64,000 nucleotides of DNA, from positions 19,782 through 83,781 of the forward strand of contig CANHQR010000008.1 of NCBI GenBank assembly GCA_947462815.1, given 5' to 3'. How positions within the stretch are numbered: position 1 is the stretch's first letter; each line of letters opens with the position of its first letter. Below, in pieces: positions 15,231-24,443 of the stretch. The notes beneath the pieces were generated by a model. That model had not been told where the DNA came from. It searched no databases and saw nothing but the letters and a program-made list of their open reading frames with translations. The stretch comes from Pseudobdellovibrionaceae bacterium (GTDB lineage Bacteria; Bdellovibrionota; Bdellovibrionia; Bdellovibrionales; JAMPXM01). The position numbers were made by a program, and so were the translations under genes.

Positions 15231-18200
15231 ATGAAGGCACCCGAAAGTTCTGCCGACAAGCCTCAAGATCGAAACATCGAGCTGTGGGGCGTGAAGCAAA
15301 ACAATCTGAAGAACATCGACGTGAAGATCCCGCTGGGGTCTTTCACGGTCGTTTGCGGACCGAGCGGCTCGGGTAAGTCATCATTAGCTTTTCAAACCTT
15401 GTACGCCGAGGGTCAACGTCGCTACATCGAATCTCTTTCAAGCTATGCCCGACAGTTTTTGGGTAAAGCTCCCAAACCCGATGTGGAGGGGGTGCGCAAT
15501 ATCCCGCCCGCAATCGCGATCGAACAAAAAAATACGGTGAAGACTTCGCGCTCGACAGTAGGAACTTCTACGGAAGTGATCGATTATCTTCGACTGCTCT
15601 TTGAGAAAGTGGGACTGCCCCACTGCCCGTCTTACAATTTCAGGATTCAAAAAGAGTCGCCGACAGAGGCCACGCGACAAGTACTTGAAAAACTACAAGG
15701 CCAACGCGGCTACATCCTCTCGCCGATCCTCGCCCATGAAGATCGAGCGGATGCCCAAGTCTTACTTCATGCCTTACTTCAAGACGGATACTCAAGACTG
15801 CTGGTACCGAACAAGAAGGCTCCGAAGTCCGCGGCCCTTTCCAAAAGCTCCAGGAAGTCGGCCACCAAGACCACCTCCAAAAAGGTCGCCAGTCGCAAGT
15901 CTACAGCTGCGGAAGATTCGGAGCCCAACTCCGAACTCGAGGGCACGGATGGAATGGGTCATTCACTTTCGCAGTTGGTGGCCACAGCCTCGGTTGGACT
16001 TCCCATGTGCCAACCCGAGGTGGCTCCGCCGGACTTTGAAATTGTCGAACTCAAACCGACGGACACTCCGAAAGTTATTCCATCTCAAGATTTCTATATC
16101 GTTGTCGATCGCGTCGCATTTCGCGAAGAAGACGCTGGACGCATCGCCGATTCGGTTCAACAGGCCTACGCCGCTTCTCTGAAATACAATCCCGGTTTGT
16201 CGGCAGGCCAGGTGGAGTTCCGCGACACGACGGGAAAGCGTTTGGTCTTGAGTGAGGATCTCCGCTGCCAGCAATGCGGATTCACCTTCCCCACTCCCAG
16301 CACGGCGCTCTTTAGTTTCAATTCGCCGATCGGGGCCTGTGCGGCCTGCAACGGATTTGGAAACCGGCTGGAGCTCGATGAAGCGAAGATCATTCCCAAC
16401 CCTCAACTGACCCTCAAAGAAGGCGCCTTGAGCCCTTTCTCAATGCCCTCAGCCGCCTACGATCGGCGACAACTTTTTGATTACTGCAAGAAGACCGGCA
16501 TCGACGTGAATGTACCCTGGCTAAGACTGCCTCAGCTTCAACGCGAAAAAATTTGGAATGGCGACGGCAAGTGGTACGGCGTCCAGGGTTTCTTTGAGTA
16601 TCTTGAGACCAAAAAATACAAGATGCACGTGCGCGTGTTTCTTTCGCGCTTTAAGTCGCCGCTTCCTTGTCACACGTGTCGCGGCTCGCGCCTCAAGCCC
16701 GAAGTGGCCCTGTTTCGCGTCGGGGGCAAGTCGCTGGATGAATTGTCACGACTTACGCTCGGCGAACTGAACAACTTCATCAGCCAGCTGAAGCTGAGTA
16801 AGATGGAAACTGAATTGGCGGGAGAAGTCTTCCGTCAGCTGTCATCGCGGTTGCAATTTCTCGTCGAAGTCGGCGTCGAATACCTGACTCTAGACCGTCC
16901 GACCAAGACTCTAAGTGGCGGCGAATACCAGCGTCTGAATTTGGCAAAACAGTTGGGCATGGGTCTGTCGCAGACTCTCTATGTCCTGGATGAACCGACG
17001 GTTGGTCTTCATCCCCGTGACAACGATCGACTCATCGGCATCCTCAAGAAGCTCAATGCCCTCGGCAACACTCTCGTGGTGGTCGAACACGATCACGATG
17101 TCATTCAAAATTCAGATCGCGTCATTGAGATGGGTCCCGGATCAGGTCATCTCGGTGGCGAAGTCGTATTTGCGGGCGATCGATCGGCCTTTCTCCAATC
17201 TGATCTGTCGATCACGGCGGCTTACCTCGGAAACAAGAAGCCCAACACGAATCCCCGACCGCGCAAGACACTCATTGAGGATCATCGCTACGCCCTGACA
17301 CTCAAGGGCGCCCGAGGACACAATCTCAAAAAGATCGACGTGAAGTTCCCCCTCAATCGTCTTGTCACCGTCACCGGTGTCAGCGGGTCGGGCAAGTCTA
17401 CGCTGGTCGCACAGACTCTCTACCCCGCCATCGCTCAAGCTCTGCGAATCGAGTACTTGCCGGGCCAGGCCTATGATGAGCTGGAGGGCCTCGAACACGT
17501 GCATGGCGTGATGTTCTTGGATCAGTCTCCGATCGGCAAAACGGCTCGTTCGAGCCCGGTGACTTACCTGAAGATTTTCGATGGAGTCCGAAATGTCATG
17601 GCTGCCACACCGGATGCGAAGCTGCGTGGCTATACGCCGGGTACCTTCTCCTTGAACGTCGACGGCGGACGCTGTCCGGTCTGTAAGGGTTTGGGAGTCG
17701 AAGTCATCGATATGATGTTTATGGATGACGTGACCTTGGTTTGCGATGCTTGCGACGGAAAAAAATATCGTCGGGAGATTCTCGAGGTCACGTACAAGAA
17801 TAAAAACATCCATCAGATTCTCGAAATGACGGTGGATGAGGCCATGGAGTTTTTCGTCGCCCATCCACCCATTCGCAAGCCGCTCAGCTTTTTGCGCGAA
17901 GTGGGTTTGGGCTACTTACGCCTAGGGCAGAGCGCGAGCACACTTTCCGGCGGCGAATCACAGCGCCTGAAGATTGCGCGTGAGTTCATCGGCGCACAAC
18001 AACGTCACACGCTTTACATCCTTGATGAGCCGACGACGGGATTGCACTTTCGAGAAATTGAACTGCTGATGTCCGTATTGCACAGACTGGTTGAATCGGG
18101 CGGCAGCGTGATTCTCATCGAGCACAACCTCGACGTCATTCGCGCCAGTGATTGGATCATCGATCTCGGGCCTGAGGCTGGAAGCGGCGGCGGGCAGATC

Positions 18201-18296
18201 GTCGCTCAAGGACCTCCGGAGGCCTTACTGAAGTCGCCGAAGAGCCTGACGGGTCAGTACCTTCGCCGATATCTCAAAGGAGACGCACAACTGTGA
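15231..18296 (+). CDS. uvrA: Excinuclease ABC subunit A with a lysine/serine-rich insertion
   Basis: The DNA-damage sensor ATPase of nucleotide excision repair. Both ABC halves are complete: Walker A GPSGSGKSS and GVSGSGKST, signatures TLSGGEYQRLNLAKQL and TLSGGESQRLKIAREF, Walker B LYVLDEPTVGLH and LYILDEPTTGLH. Zinc-binding cysteine pairs are present (CQQCG with CAACNG, CHTCRGSRL, CPVCKG with CDACDG). Compared with E. coli UvrA (940 aa) it carries an insertion around residues 190-255 rich in Ser, Lys, Ala and Thr, located in the UvrB-interaction/signature I region. The ATG at 15231 has GAAGGA just upstream and is preferred over an in-frame TTG at 15219. Its stop overlaps the GTG start of the exporter gene. 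Confidence 0.96.
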   Translation: MKAPESSADKPQDRNIELWGVKQNNLKNIDVKIPLGSFTVVCGPSGSGKSSLAFQTLYAEGQRRYIESLSSYARQFLGKAPKPDVEGVRNIPPAIAIEQKNTVKTSRSTVGTSTEVIDYLRLLFEKVGLPHCPSYNFRIQKESPTEATRQVLEKLQGQRGYILSPILAHEDRADAQVLLHALLQDGYSRLLVPNKKAPKSAALSKSSRKSATKTTSKKVASRKSTAAEDSEPNSELEGTDGMGHSLSQLVATASVGLPMCQPEVAPPDFEIVELKPTDTPKVIPSQDFYIVVDRVAFREEDAGRIADSVQQAYAASLKYNPGLSAGQVEFRDTTGKRLVLSEDLRCQQCGFTFPTPSTALFSFNSPIGACAACNGFGNRLELDEAKIIPNPQLTLKEGALSPFSMPSAAYDRRQLFDYCKKTGIDVNVPWLRLPQLQREKIWNGDGKWYGVQGFFEYLETKKYKMHVRVFLSRFKSPLPCHTCRGSRLKPEVALFRVGGKSLDELSRLTLGELNNFISQLKLSKMETELAGEVFRQLSSRLQFLVEVGVEYLTLDRPTKTLSGGEYQRLNLAKQLGMGLSQTLYVLDEPTVGLHPRDNDRLIGILKKLNALGNTLVVVEHDHDVIQNSDRVIEMGPGSGHLGGEVVFAGDRSAFLQSDLSITAAYLGNKKPNTNPRPRKTLIEDHRYALTLKGARGHNLKKIDVKFPLNRLVTVTGVSGSGKSTLVAQTLYPAIAQALRIEYLPGQAYDELEGLEHVHGVMFLDQSPIGKTARSSPVTYLKIFDGVRNVMAATPDAKLRGYTPGTFSLNVDGGRCPVCKGLGVEVIDMMFMDDVTLVCDACDGKKYRREILEVTYKNKNIHQILEMTVDEAMEFFVAHPPIRKPLSFLREVGLGYLRLGQSASTLSGGESQRLKIAREFIGAQQRHTLYILDEPTTGLHFREIELLMSVLHRLVESGGSVILIEHNLDVIRASDWIIDLGPEAGSGGGQIVAQGPPEALLKSPKSLTGQYLRRYLKGDAQL

Positions 18297-20062
18297 ATCG
18301 AGTTCTCGCCACCTTGGGAAAGATTTGGCCTTACGTTCGCCCTTACAGATCGAAGCTGCTCCTCGCTTTCTTCTTTGGCGGCATCATCAGTCTCTGCAAT
18401 GCCGCGCTTCCCGTTCTGGGTAAGTTACTCTTTCAGAATGTTTTCGAGGAAAAAAACTCAATCATCGCCCTTGGGCCTTGGCAGTTTTCTGTTTGGATTT
18501 TGCCTCTCGCCTTCCCTGTTCTTTATCTCGTTTGGGGTGCTGCTCGATACGTCCACTACCGAACACTGATCATGATCAACGAACGCGTGGTGGGCGATGT
18601 TCGTCGATCGTGCGTTGAACAGGCTTTAAGGCTGAACCTCTCTTTTCATGCCAAGTTTGATTCGGGATCCGGTGGACTCATGAGCCGCATCCTCAACGAC
18701 ACACAGGTTCTGCAAACTGGCCTGAACTTTTTCGGCGATGTCTTGCGAGAGCCGTTGATTGCTCTGGCACTGCTGGGCTGGATGCTGTGGCTGGATTGGA
18801 AGCTCACACTTGGTCTTCTAGCTTTTCTGCCGATTTTTGTGGTGATTACAAAGCAAGTCTCGAGATCCCTGCGCAAATATGGGCACGCTTCACGAGAGGC
18901 GATGGAATCCGTAACCGCCGATATTAAAGAGAACTTGGACGGCGTTCGGGTGATCCAATCTTTCGGCCTTGAAGAGTCCATGGCGGCACGTTTGCGACGC
19001 TCGATGGACAACTATCTCGCGCAGCGAAAGCAGATTGTCGCACGCGAAGAGGCCGTCAGTCCGATCAACGAGTTTTTGGCGTCGATCTTGGTGATGGGCC
19101 TGTTGATCTGGGTCATTCAACAAGTCTTTGGAGGACAAAGCTCTGGATCCGATTTTATTTCTTTTCTGATCGCGGCCGGACAAATTCAGAACCCCATCAA
19201 GCGCCTGCAAGAATCCTTTGTGCGCGTCCAACAAACCCTCGTCGTGAGCGAACGCATTTTTGGTTTGATCGACAGCACGGATCGAGTTCGTCAGTCGCCT
19301 TCGCCGCGCTCGTTTCCGACGGATTGGCAGAGGATCAAGTTTGACCGGGTGAGTTTCAGTTACGGCAACGAGCCGGTACTTCGGGACGTGAGCCTCGAAG
19401 TGAAGCGTGGTGAAGTGGTTGCCCTGGTCGGGTCCAGCGGTTCCGGTAAGTCGACGCTCGTGAATCTTCTGGAGCGTTTCTACGATCCGACCTCAGGCAC
19501 AATCTCGATTGATGACGTGCCCCTCAATGAACTCAAACTTCATGAGCTTCGCTCGCGGATCGCTCTCGTCACCCAAGACGTCTTCTTGTTCCGCGATAGC
19601 ATTGAGGCCAACATCCGCGCCGGCAAAGGCAATCCCGATTTGGGCGATCGAGACGCGGTCCTCCGGGCCGCGCAACATGCCCACGCTCATGATTTCGTCT
19701 CGCGAATCCCGCAAGACTATAGTGCTCAGGTTGGCGAACGCGGCGGACTGCTCTCCGGAGGTGAAAAGCAGCGCATCAGCATTGCGCGTGCATTTTTTAA
19801 AGATGCTCCCATTTTGATTCTCGATGAAGCGACCAGCGCCCTCGACAGCGTCAGCGAAATGGAAGTGCAAAAGGGACTCAATGAGCTGATGGAGGGACGC
19901 ACGGTCTTTGTGATCGCCCATCGCCTCTCCACGATTCGCGGCGCGGATCGAATCGTGGTGCTCAAACAAGGACAGGTTGTGGAAGTGGGTCGACACGAGG
20001 ACTTACTGGCTCGCCAAGGCGAGTATTTTCGATTCCATCAGATTCAAGCGAGTGCCGAGTAG
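18293..20062 (+). CDS. msbA: MsbA-like ABC exporter (lipid A flippase type)
   Basis: A fused transmembrane-ATPase half transporter of 589 aa. Six membrane segments occupy about residues 1-300, then an ATPase domain with Walker A ALVGSSGSGKSTLVNLLERF, Q-loop TQDVFLF, signature LLSGGEKQRISIARA, Walker B ILILDEATSALD and switch IAHRLSTIRGAD. Size and layout match MsbA, which flips lipid A core across the inner membrane; related exporters cannot be excluded by sequence alone. The GTG start overlaps the uvrA stop as GTGA, so translation is coupled, an unusual pairing of DNA repair and envelope export. Confidence 0.88.
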   Translation: MNRVLATLGKIWPYVRPYRSKLLLAFFFGGIISLCNAALPVLGKLLFQNVFEEKNSIIALGPWQFSVWILPLAFPVLYLVWGAARYVHYRTLIMINERVVGDVRRSCVEQALRLNLSFHAKFDSGSGGLMSRILNDTQVLQTGLNFFGDVLREPLIALALLGWMLWLDWKLTLGLLAFLPIFVVITKQVSRSLRKYGHASREAMESVTADIKENLDGVRVIQSFGLEESMAARLRRSMDNYLAQRKQIVAREEAVSPINEFLASILVMGLLIWVIQQVFGGQSSGSDFISFLIAAGQIQNPIKRLQESFVRVQQTLVVSERIFGLIDSTDRVRQSPSPRSFPTDWQRIKFDRVSFSYGNEPVLRDVSLEVKRGEVVALVGSSGSGKSTLVNLLERFYDPTSGTISIDDVPLNELKLHELRSRIALVTQDVFLFRDSIEANIRAGKGNPDLGDRDAVLRAAQHAHAHDFVSRIPQDYSAQVGERGGLLSGGEKQRISIARAFFKDAPILILDEATSALDSVSEMEVQKGLNELMEGRTVFVIAHRLSTIRGADRIVVLKQGQVVEVGRHEDLLARQGEYFRFHQIQASAE

Positions 20063-20271
20063 GCTCGGCTCAAAACGAGACAGCATCAGCTTGCAAGCCG
20101 ACGAGGTGGCCCCAGACGCTCGACCTAGGTCGCAACAATTTCGACATCCCCTCAAGCCCGTCCAAACTTTAGCCGACAAGATTTTGGACACGTCTGCTTG
20201 AAATCTCGACATTCAGATCGAGTTTTCGATGGATGTTGTCGGAACGGGCCGCAAAGCCGGGGAGTCGTCTG

Positions 20272-21822
20272 ATGATTAATTGGGATGAGTTTGACCATAT
20301 TCACGTCATTCGCAAGCTCAAGCATATTCTCGCCTCATGGTGGAATGTCGACACCGTATTCACCGACGAGCGCGGCTATTTGAAGGGCTTCGATAAAGCG
20401 AAGCTCAACTTCGTCAATCCAGGCGTTGCTCATCTTCTGCAGAAGGATGCAGCTCTGGATGATTTAGCTGAAACAGTTTCGAAGACGCTCGAGGACCTTC
20501 GCCTCTCCGAGAACCGCTACTCGGTTCGCAAGTGGGACTTGGCGGGCTTCGACGTCGGCGTGTTTCCGATCTGGATCGACAATGATCTTGTCGGCGCCGT
20601 GGTGAGTCTCGGATTTTTCAAAGAAGGCGGCCCCCAACGCGTGGCTGAAGTTCGCGAGCGTCTCGCAGCCTTTGGTACGAGCAACGATGTGATCGAAGTG
20701 TCGCTTGCCAAGATGCGCGTACTCGACGAAGAGGATCGCTCAAAGTTCGTCTCACTCGTCGAGCTGACTTCGCAAGAGATCGTCACCTTGCATCTGGAAA
20801 TCACACAGCGCGAAGACCGCATTCGCGAACTCAACAAAGAGTTGGGCAGCCGGTACAAGTACGACTCGATGATCGGTAAGTCCAAGCCAATGCAGGCCCT
20901 CTACTCGCTGCTCGATAAGATTCAAAACGCCGACTCCACAGTTCTGGTTCAAGGGGAAAACGGTACAGGTAAGGAATTGATCGCGAAGGCGATCCACTTC
21001 AACTCGGCTCGAAAAGACAAGCCGTTTATGATCGCCAACTGCGGTGCCATTCCTGAAGGTCTTCTTGAGTCCGAGCTCTTTGGTCACATGAAAGGATCGT
21101 TCACCGGCGCGATCGCCAATAAAAAGGGCTTGTTCGAGGCCGCACATAGCGGAACTTTCTTCCTCGATGAAATCGGGGAGATGCCGGCGACCATGCAGGT
21201 GCGACTCTTGCGAGTTCTTCAAGAGGGGACCTTCACGCCAGTGGGTTCGACGGAGCAACGCAAAGTCGATGTGCGAGTGATCGCAGCGACAAACCGCAAC
21301 CTCCGCGAGATGGTCGATGCGGGAACATTCCGCGAAGACTTGTACTATCGATTGAACGTCATCAACATCCGCGTGCCGCCGCTTCGCGAGCGCAAAGAAG
21401 ATATTCCGTTGCTCGCTGAACACTTCCTGGTTAAGGAGTCAGAAAAAGGCGGACCTAAGAAGATGCTGACCAAGCGTGCTCTCGAGAAGCTGTATGACTA
21501 TGTTTGGCCGGGTAACGTCCGCGAATTGCAAAACGAAATTGAGCGAATCGTGGTGTTGTCAGGAACCGAAACCAAACTGACCGCCGATATGCTCTCCCCG
21601 AAGATTCTGGAGATCGGCGAGAAGTCGAAGGTGCAAGGCGCGCGCGTGCACGGAAAGCTCAAGGACGCTCTCGAGGAACTCGAGCGCGAGATGATCAAAG
21701 AAGGTTTACGCCGAACCGGCTGGAATAAATCCAAACTCGCCAAAGAGTTGGGAATCAGCCGCGCTGGTCTGATTATGAAAGTTGAAAAGTACGGACTCGA
21801 TAAGCGCCGCTTGGCGAAGTAA
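20272..21822 (+). CDS. Sigma-54-dependent transcriptional activator (AAA+, Fis-type HTH)
   Basis: Three parts are visible. Residues 1-190 form a sensor region (INWDEFDHIHVIRKLKHI, VFPIWIDNDLVGAVVSLGF) that I cannot place firmly, perhaps PocR- or GAF-like; no phosphoacceptor receiver pattern is seen. The AAA+ domain has Walker A GENGTGKELI (near 228), the sigma-54 contact loop as GSFTGA instead of GAFTGA, Walker B GTFFLDEIGEM, and DVRVIAATNRNL with LPPLRER-like VPPLRERKEDIP. The C-terminus is a Fis-type helix-turn-helix (NKSKLAKELGISRAGLIMKV). The ATG at 20272 has GGGGAG upstream and is preferred over ATG 20233. A candidate -24/-12 promoter lies downstream, before the next gene. Confidence 0.93.
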   Translation: MINWDEFDHIHVIRKLKHILASWWNVDTVFTDERGYLKGFDKAKLNFVNPGVAHLLQKDAALDDLAETVSKTLEDLRLSENRYSVRKWDLAGFDVGVFPIWIDNDLVGAVVSLGFFKEGGPQRVAEVRERLAAFGTSNDVIEVSLAKMRVLDEEDRSKFVSLVELTSQEIVTLHLEITQREDRIRELNKELGSRYKYDSMIGKSKPMQALYSLLDKIQNADSTVLVQGENGTGKELIAKAIHFNSARKDKPFMIANCGAIPEGLLESELFGHMKGSFTGAIANKKGLFEAAHSGTFFLDEIGEMPATMQVRLLRVLQEGTFTPVGSTEQRKVDVRVIAATNRNLREMVDAGTFREDLYYRLNVINIRVPPLRERKEDIPLLAEHFLVKESEKGGPKKMLTKRALEKLYDYVWPGNVRELQNEIERIVVLSGTETKLTADMLSPKILEIGEKSKVQGARVHGKLKDALEELEREMIKEGLRRTGWNKSKLAKELGISRAGLIMKVEKYGLDKRRLAK

Positions 21823-21860
21823 GAGTCGGGCTGAGAGAATTAAAGCCCAGGTCGCGGCCC

Positions 21861-21884
21861 ACGGCGATGCAGATGCATCGCCGT
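21861..21884. terminator. Perfect 11-bp hairpin after the sigma-54 activator
   Basis: ACGGCGATGCA pairs exactly with TGCATCGCCGT across two bases, 39 bases after the activator stop. There is no T-tract, so it is a probable but atypical terminator. The rest of the 367-base gap to 22190 holds a CGTCTC/GAGACG hairpin, a TTCAGTC/GACTGAA hairpin near 22106-22125 and a sigma-54-like promoter. Confidence 0.5.
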
Positions 21885-22063
21885 TGGTCGTTGAGGCGAG
21901 GCCCTCATGGCGTCTCGACACCCAAGAGACGAACTCGCCCGCAACGCAACACTCTGTAATTCCTGCGGATTCGCCTTCAATTCAGACAGCTGCGCCCGGC
22001 CATGTAAAGGCATCAAAGCCTTGTAACTCCACGTGTTTTGAGAACGCAGCGATCGAACTTCCC

Positions 22064-22080
22064 GTGGCACAGGCATTGTA
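22064..22080 (+). promoter_or_regulatory. Candidate sigma-54 (-24/-12) promoter
   Basis: TGGCAC (22065-22070), five bases, then TTGTA (22076-22080) matches the -24/-12 consensus TGGCAC-N5-TTGCA except for C to T in the -12 element. It points toward the gene at 22190, with a leader of about 100 bases, and lies directly downstream of a sigma-54 activator gene. The match is by eye only. Confidence 0.45.
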
Positions 22081-22189
22081 GGTCGGTTGGCTACGACAGT
22101 GAGCCTTCAGTCGAAAGAGACTGAATCGACACCGTGTTGGGCTTTTTCCGACCGGCTTCGCAAACGGCCGCCGCGAGGGAGAAGTTCAA

Positions 22190-23311
22190 ATGGATCGCAC
22201 ACCCTGGAGTCCGGACAGCTCCGACCTTGTGCTGAGGGTGACTCGCCTCACTGAGAGGCTCTTCGCTTGCCATTTGACCTTCATGTCTCTTGAGCAGTTT
22301 CAAGCCTCAGCCGCGGAGCTTGGCTATCACACTCAGGATTTGATTTTTCTATCGGCTCAAAACTTTGATGCTCCTCGATTCTTGCGATCCTCGGTCAGTG
22401 GTCGCATAGCGTTTCCGCTTGTTCCGGGCGGACTCAACACACAGCCCGTTGAAACATCGATCGTGGCATCGCCACTGACCCACTTTCCGACACTTCCAAC
22501 GGTTTACGCCGTCGCCCAAATTGAAGGACTCGCGGCCTCCGACGATCAACGACTTGCGCTGATCTCTGATTTTCTGCACTTTGCGACCGAGGCGCATCGG
22601 GAAACTCTCCGTCAGACGATGACCAGCGAAGGCCCCACTTCATCAACGAGCTACACCGCCGTCTCGGCGCCTCTTCCATCCAAGGTGATTCGACTGTTTC
22701 CACGCCTCGAGGAACGGACCAACTGGATCGCTGTCGATGAGCCGCGCACCGACCTGCCCACACTCGAAAACAAGCTCAGTTTGGACCGACCGATTTTGTT
22801 TGTCAGTCCTCCTCAGTTCCCTGTTGAGCGAGCCGCCGTCGAGATCTTCAACCGCTCCAGATTGTGGTTTTTTGTAAGTATCGGCGACTTGCAACCCGAC
22901 GCGCTTCAATCCACGCGCAGTCTTCGCGAACTGGGACGCATGTGTATTTATGTTCCTGATGTCCGTCGCCTCAGCCTTGATCAGCAGCGTGTGTTGATCG
23001 AATCCCTCAATGATCCCAGTGACGATGGACCGCGTTTGATCGCATGTGCGCCGGAAGAGGTCACCGATCTGGTTGACCAGGGCACACTGCTCGCCGAGTT
23101 GGCTGATCTTTGCCTGCAAGTCGAAGTGAATCCCACTCTGCGAGCACTTGGGCCAGACCACAGTCCAGTGATTCGATCATTGATCAACTCGATCGAAGCC
23201 GCCGAAGAACGCCGCACAGCCTCTGCGGACTCCGAAGAGCTGGAGGGCGGAAGGCTCATTCGACTCTTCAAGAGCTTCGATTCAGACGAAGACAATCCGA
23301 CGCTTCACTGA
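22190..23311 (+). CDS. Degenerate AAA+ activator-like protein lacking ATPase motifs
   Basis: The C-terminal half resembles a worn sigma-54 activator core: RPILFVSPPQFPVERAAVEI, then GRMCIYVPDVRRLSLDQQRV at the place of the Walker B region (FLDEI...LQ), GPRLIACAPEEV in place of RVIAATN, and LADLCLQVEVNPTLRAL in place of DLYYRLNV...PPLR. There is no Walker A, no GAFTGA loop and no C-terminal helix-turn-helix, so it cannot activate sigma-54 itself. The N-terminal ~180 residues are unrecognised. It follows the activator gene and may act as a partner or anti-activator (inference). The ATG has GAGGGAGAAG five bases upstream. Confidence 0.65.
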   Translation: MDRTPWSPDSSDLVLRVTRLTERLFACHLTFMSLEQFQASAAELGYHTQDLIFLSAQNFDAPRFLRSSVSGRIAFPLVPGGLNTQPVETSIVASPLTHFPTLPTVYAVAQIEGLAASDDQRLALISDFLHFATEAHRETLRQTMTSEGPTSSTSYTAVSAPLPSKVIRLFPRLEERTNWIAVDEPRTDLPTLENKLSLDRPILFVSPPQFPVERAAVEIFNRSRLWFFVSIGDLQPDALQSTRSLRELGRMCIYVPDVRRLSLDQQRVLIESLNDPSDDGPRLIACAPEEVTDLVDQGTLLAELADLCLQVEVNPTLRALGPDHSPVIRSLINSIEAAEERRTASADSEELEGGRLIRLFKSFDSDEDNPTLH

Positions 23312-23360
23312 GCCACACTCCCCCGTTGATTCTTGACCCACAAAGCGATCAAAATCAGCT

Positions 23361-24443
23361 ATGGCCAACACCACTCCACGGATCGCATCCGAACTCGATA
23401 TTTCTGCCTTCCTGGCTAGCGCCCTCGGCGCTGGCCAGTTTCAACTCCATCCCCTGGCCGGCGATGCATCGGCGCGACGATACTTCCGCGTCGTGGCGCA
23501 TGATGAATCCTTCGTCTTGATGCAGTGGGAGCCTTTCGTCGATGATGGTCGCTACCCCTTCTTGAACGTCCGACAACACTTTGAGCGTCACGGTGTTCAG
23601 GTCCCCAGCGTGATCGCTCTCAAGCCCGAATTCGGCTTGGTGCTGCTCGAGGATTTGGGCGACCTAACCTTGGAGAGGAAGTTCTGGGAAAGTCAGAGTA
23701 CTTCACATTCTCTCATTTACTACGAAGCTACCATCGACGAGCTTCTGAAAATTCACTATGACTGCACGCTCGATCGCGGGAATTGCGTCGCCTTCGGAGT
23801 CGAGTTCGACGTGGCCAAGCTGCTCTGGGAGATGAATTACGGCCGCCAGCATCTGCTGCACGGGCTCGCTCATCTAACCCTGTCCGAACAGGAGGAGAGC
23901 TGTCTCTCGGAGAATTTCCAGAAAATCTGCGAGCGCATTGCCGCTGAGCCAAAATTTATTGCCCATCGAGATTACCACTCTCGCAACGTCATGATTAAAC
24001 TGGGCAAAGTTCGGGTGATCGATTTTCAAGATGCGCGCCTCGGCGCCATTCAATATGATCTCGTTAGCCTGTTGCGCGACTCCTACGTCAATCTCGACGA
24101 AGAAACTGCACGACGCCTGATCGATCGCTACATCGATGGCCGAGATCAAAAAGCGAGATCTTACGATGGGCGTTTACTTGACCTTTCGTTGGAAAAATTC
24201 GATTTGATCTACGAGGTGCAAACCGTGCAGCGATGCTTCAAAGCCTGCGGGAGCTTCGCGAGCTTCTATATGCTCCGCAAAGATACTCGCTATCTGAAGT
24301 ACTTGCCGCAAACCTTGCGTACAGTTCGCTCAGCTCTACAAAAGCTTCCTGAGTATTCCGGATTCCTTAGTGTGCTGGAAGATCGCGGAGTATTTGACCG
24401 AGATTTTGCCAAAGAGATCGCGCAGTCGCAGGAGACGCCTTGA
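23361..24443 (+). CDS. amgK: AmgK-like sugar kinase (aminoglycoside phosphotransferase family)
   Basis: The phosphotransferase fold is marked by the N-terminal GDASARRYFRV (nucleotide loop), FVLMQWEPF (lysine position replaced by the Met-Gln typical of this group), the catalytic loop HRDYHSRNVMI near residue 207 and the metal motif IDFQDARLG. AmgK phosphorylates N-acetylmuramic acid (and GlcNAc) at the anomeric carbon during peptidoglycan recycling. Assignment rests on the immediate neighbour: the next gene is a MurU-type nucleotidyltransferase with overlapping start, the same arrangement as in Pseudomonas. No clear Shine-Dalgarno precedes ATG 23361; TTGACC about 24 bases upstream could be part of a promoter. 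Confidence 0.85.
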   Translation: MANTTPRIASELDISAFLASALGAGQFQLHPLAGDASARRYFRVVAHDESFVLMQWEPFVDDGRYPFLNVRQHFERHGVQVPSVIALKPEFGLVLLEDLGDLTLERKFWESQSTSHSLIYYEATIDELLKIHYDCTLDRGNCVAFGVEFDVAKLLWEMNYGRQHLLHGLAHLTLSEQEESCLSENFQKICERIAAEPKFIAHRDYHSRNVMIKLGKVRVIDFQDARLGAIQYDLVSLLRDSYVNLDEETARRLIDRYIDGRDQKARSYDGRLLDLSLEKFDLIYEVQTVQRCFKACGSFASFYMLRKDTRYLKYLPQTLRTVRSALQKLPEYSGFLSVLEDRGVFDRDFAKEIAQSQETP

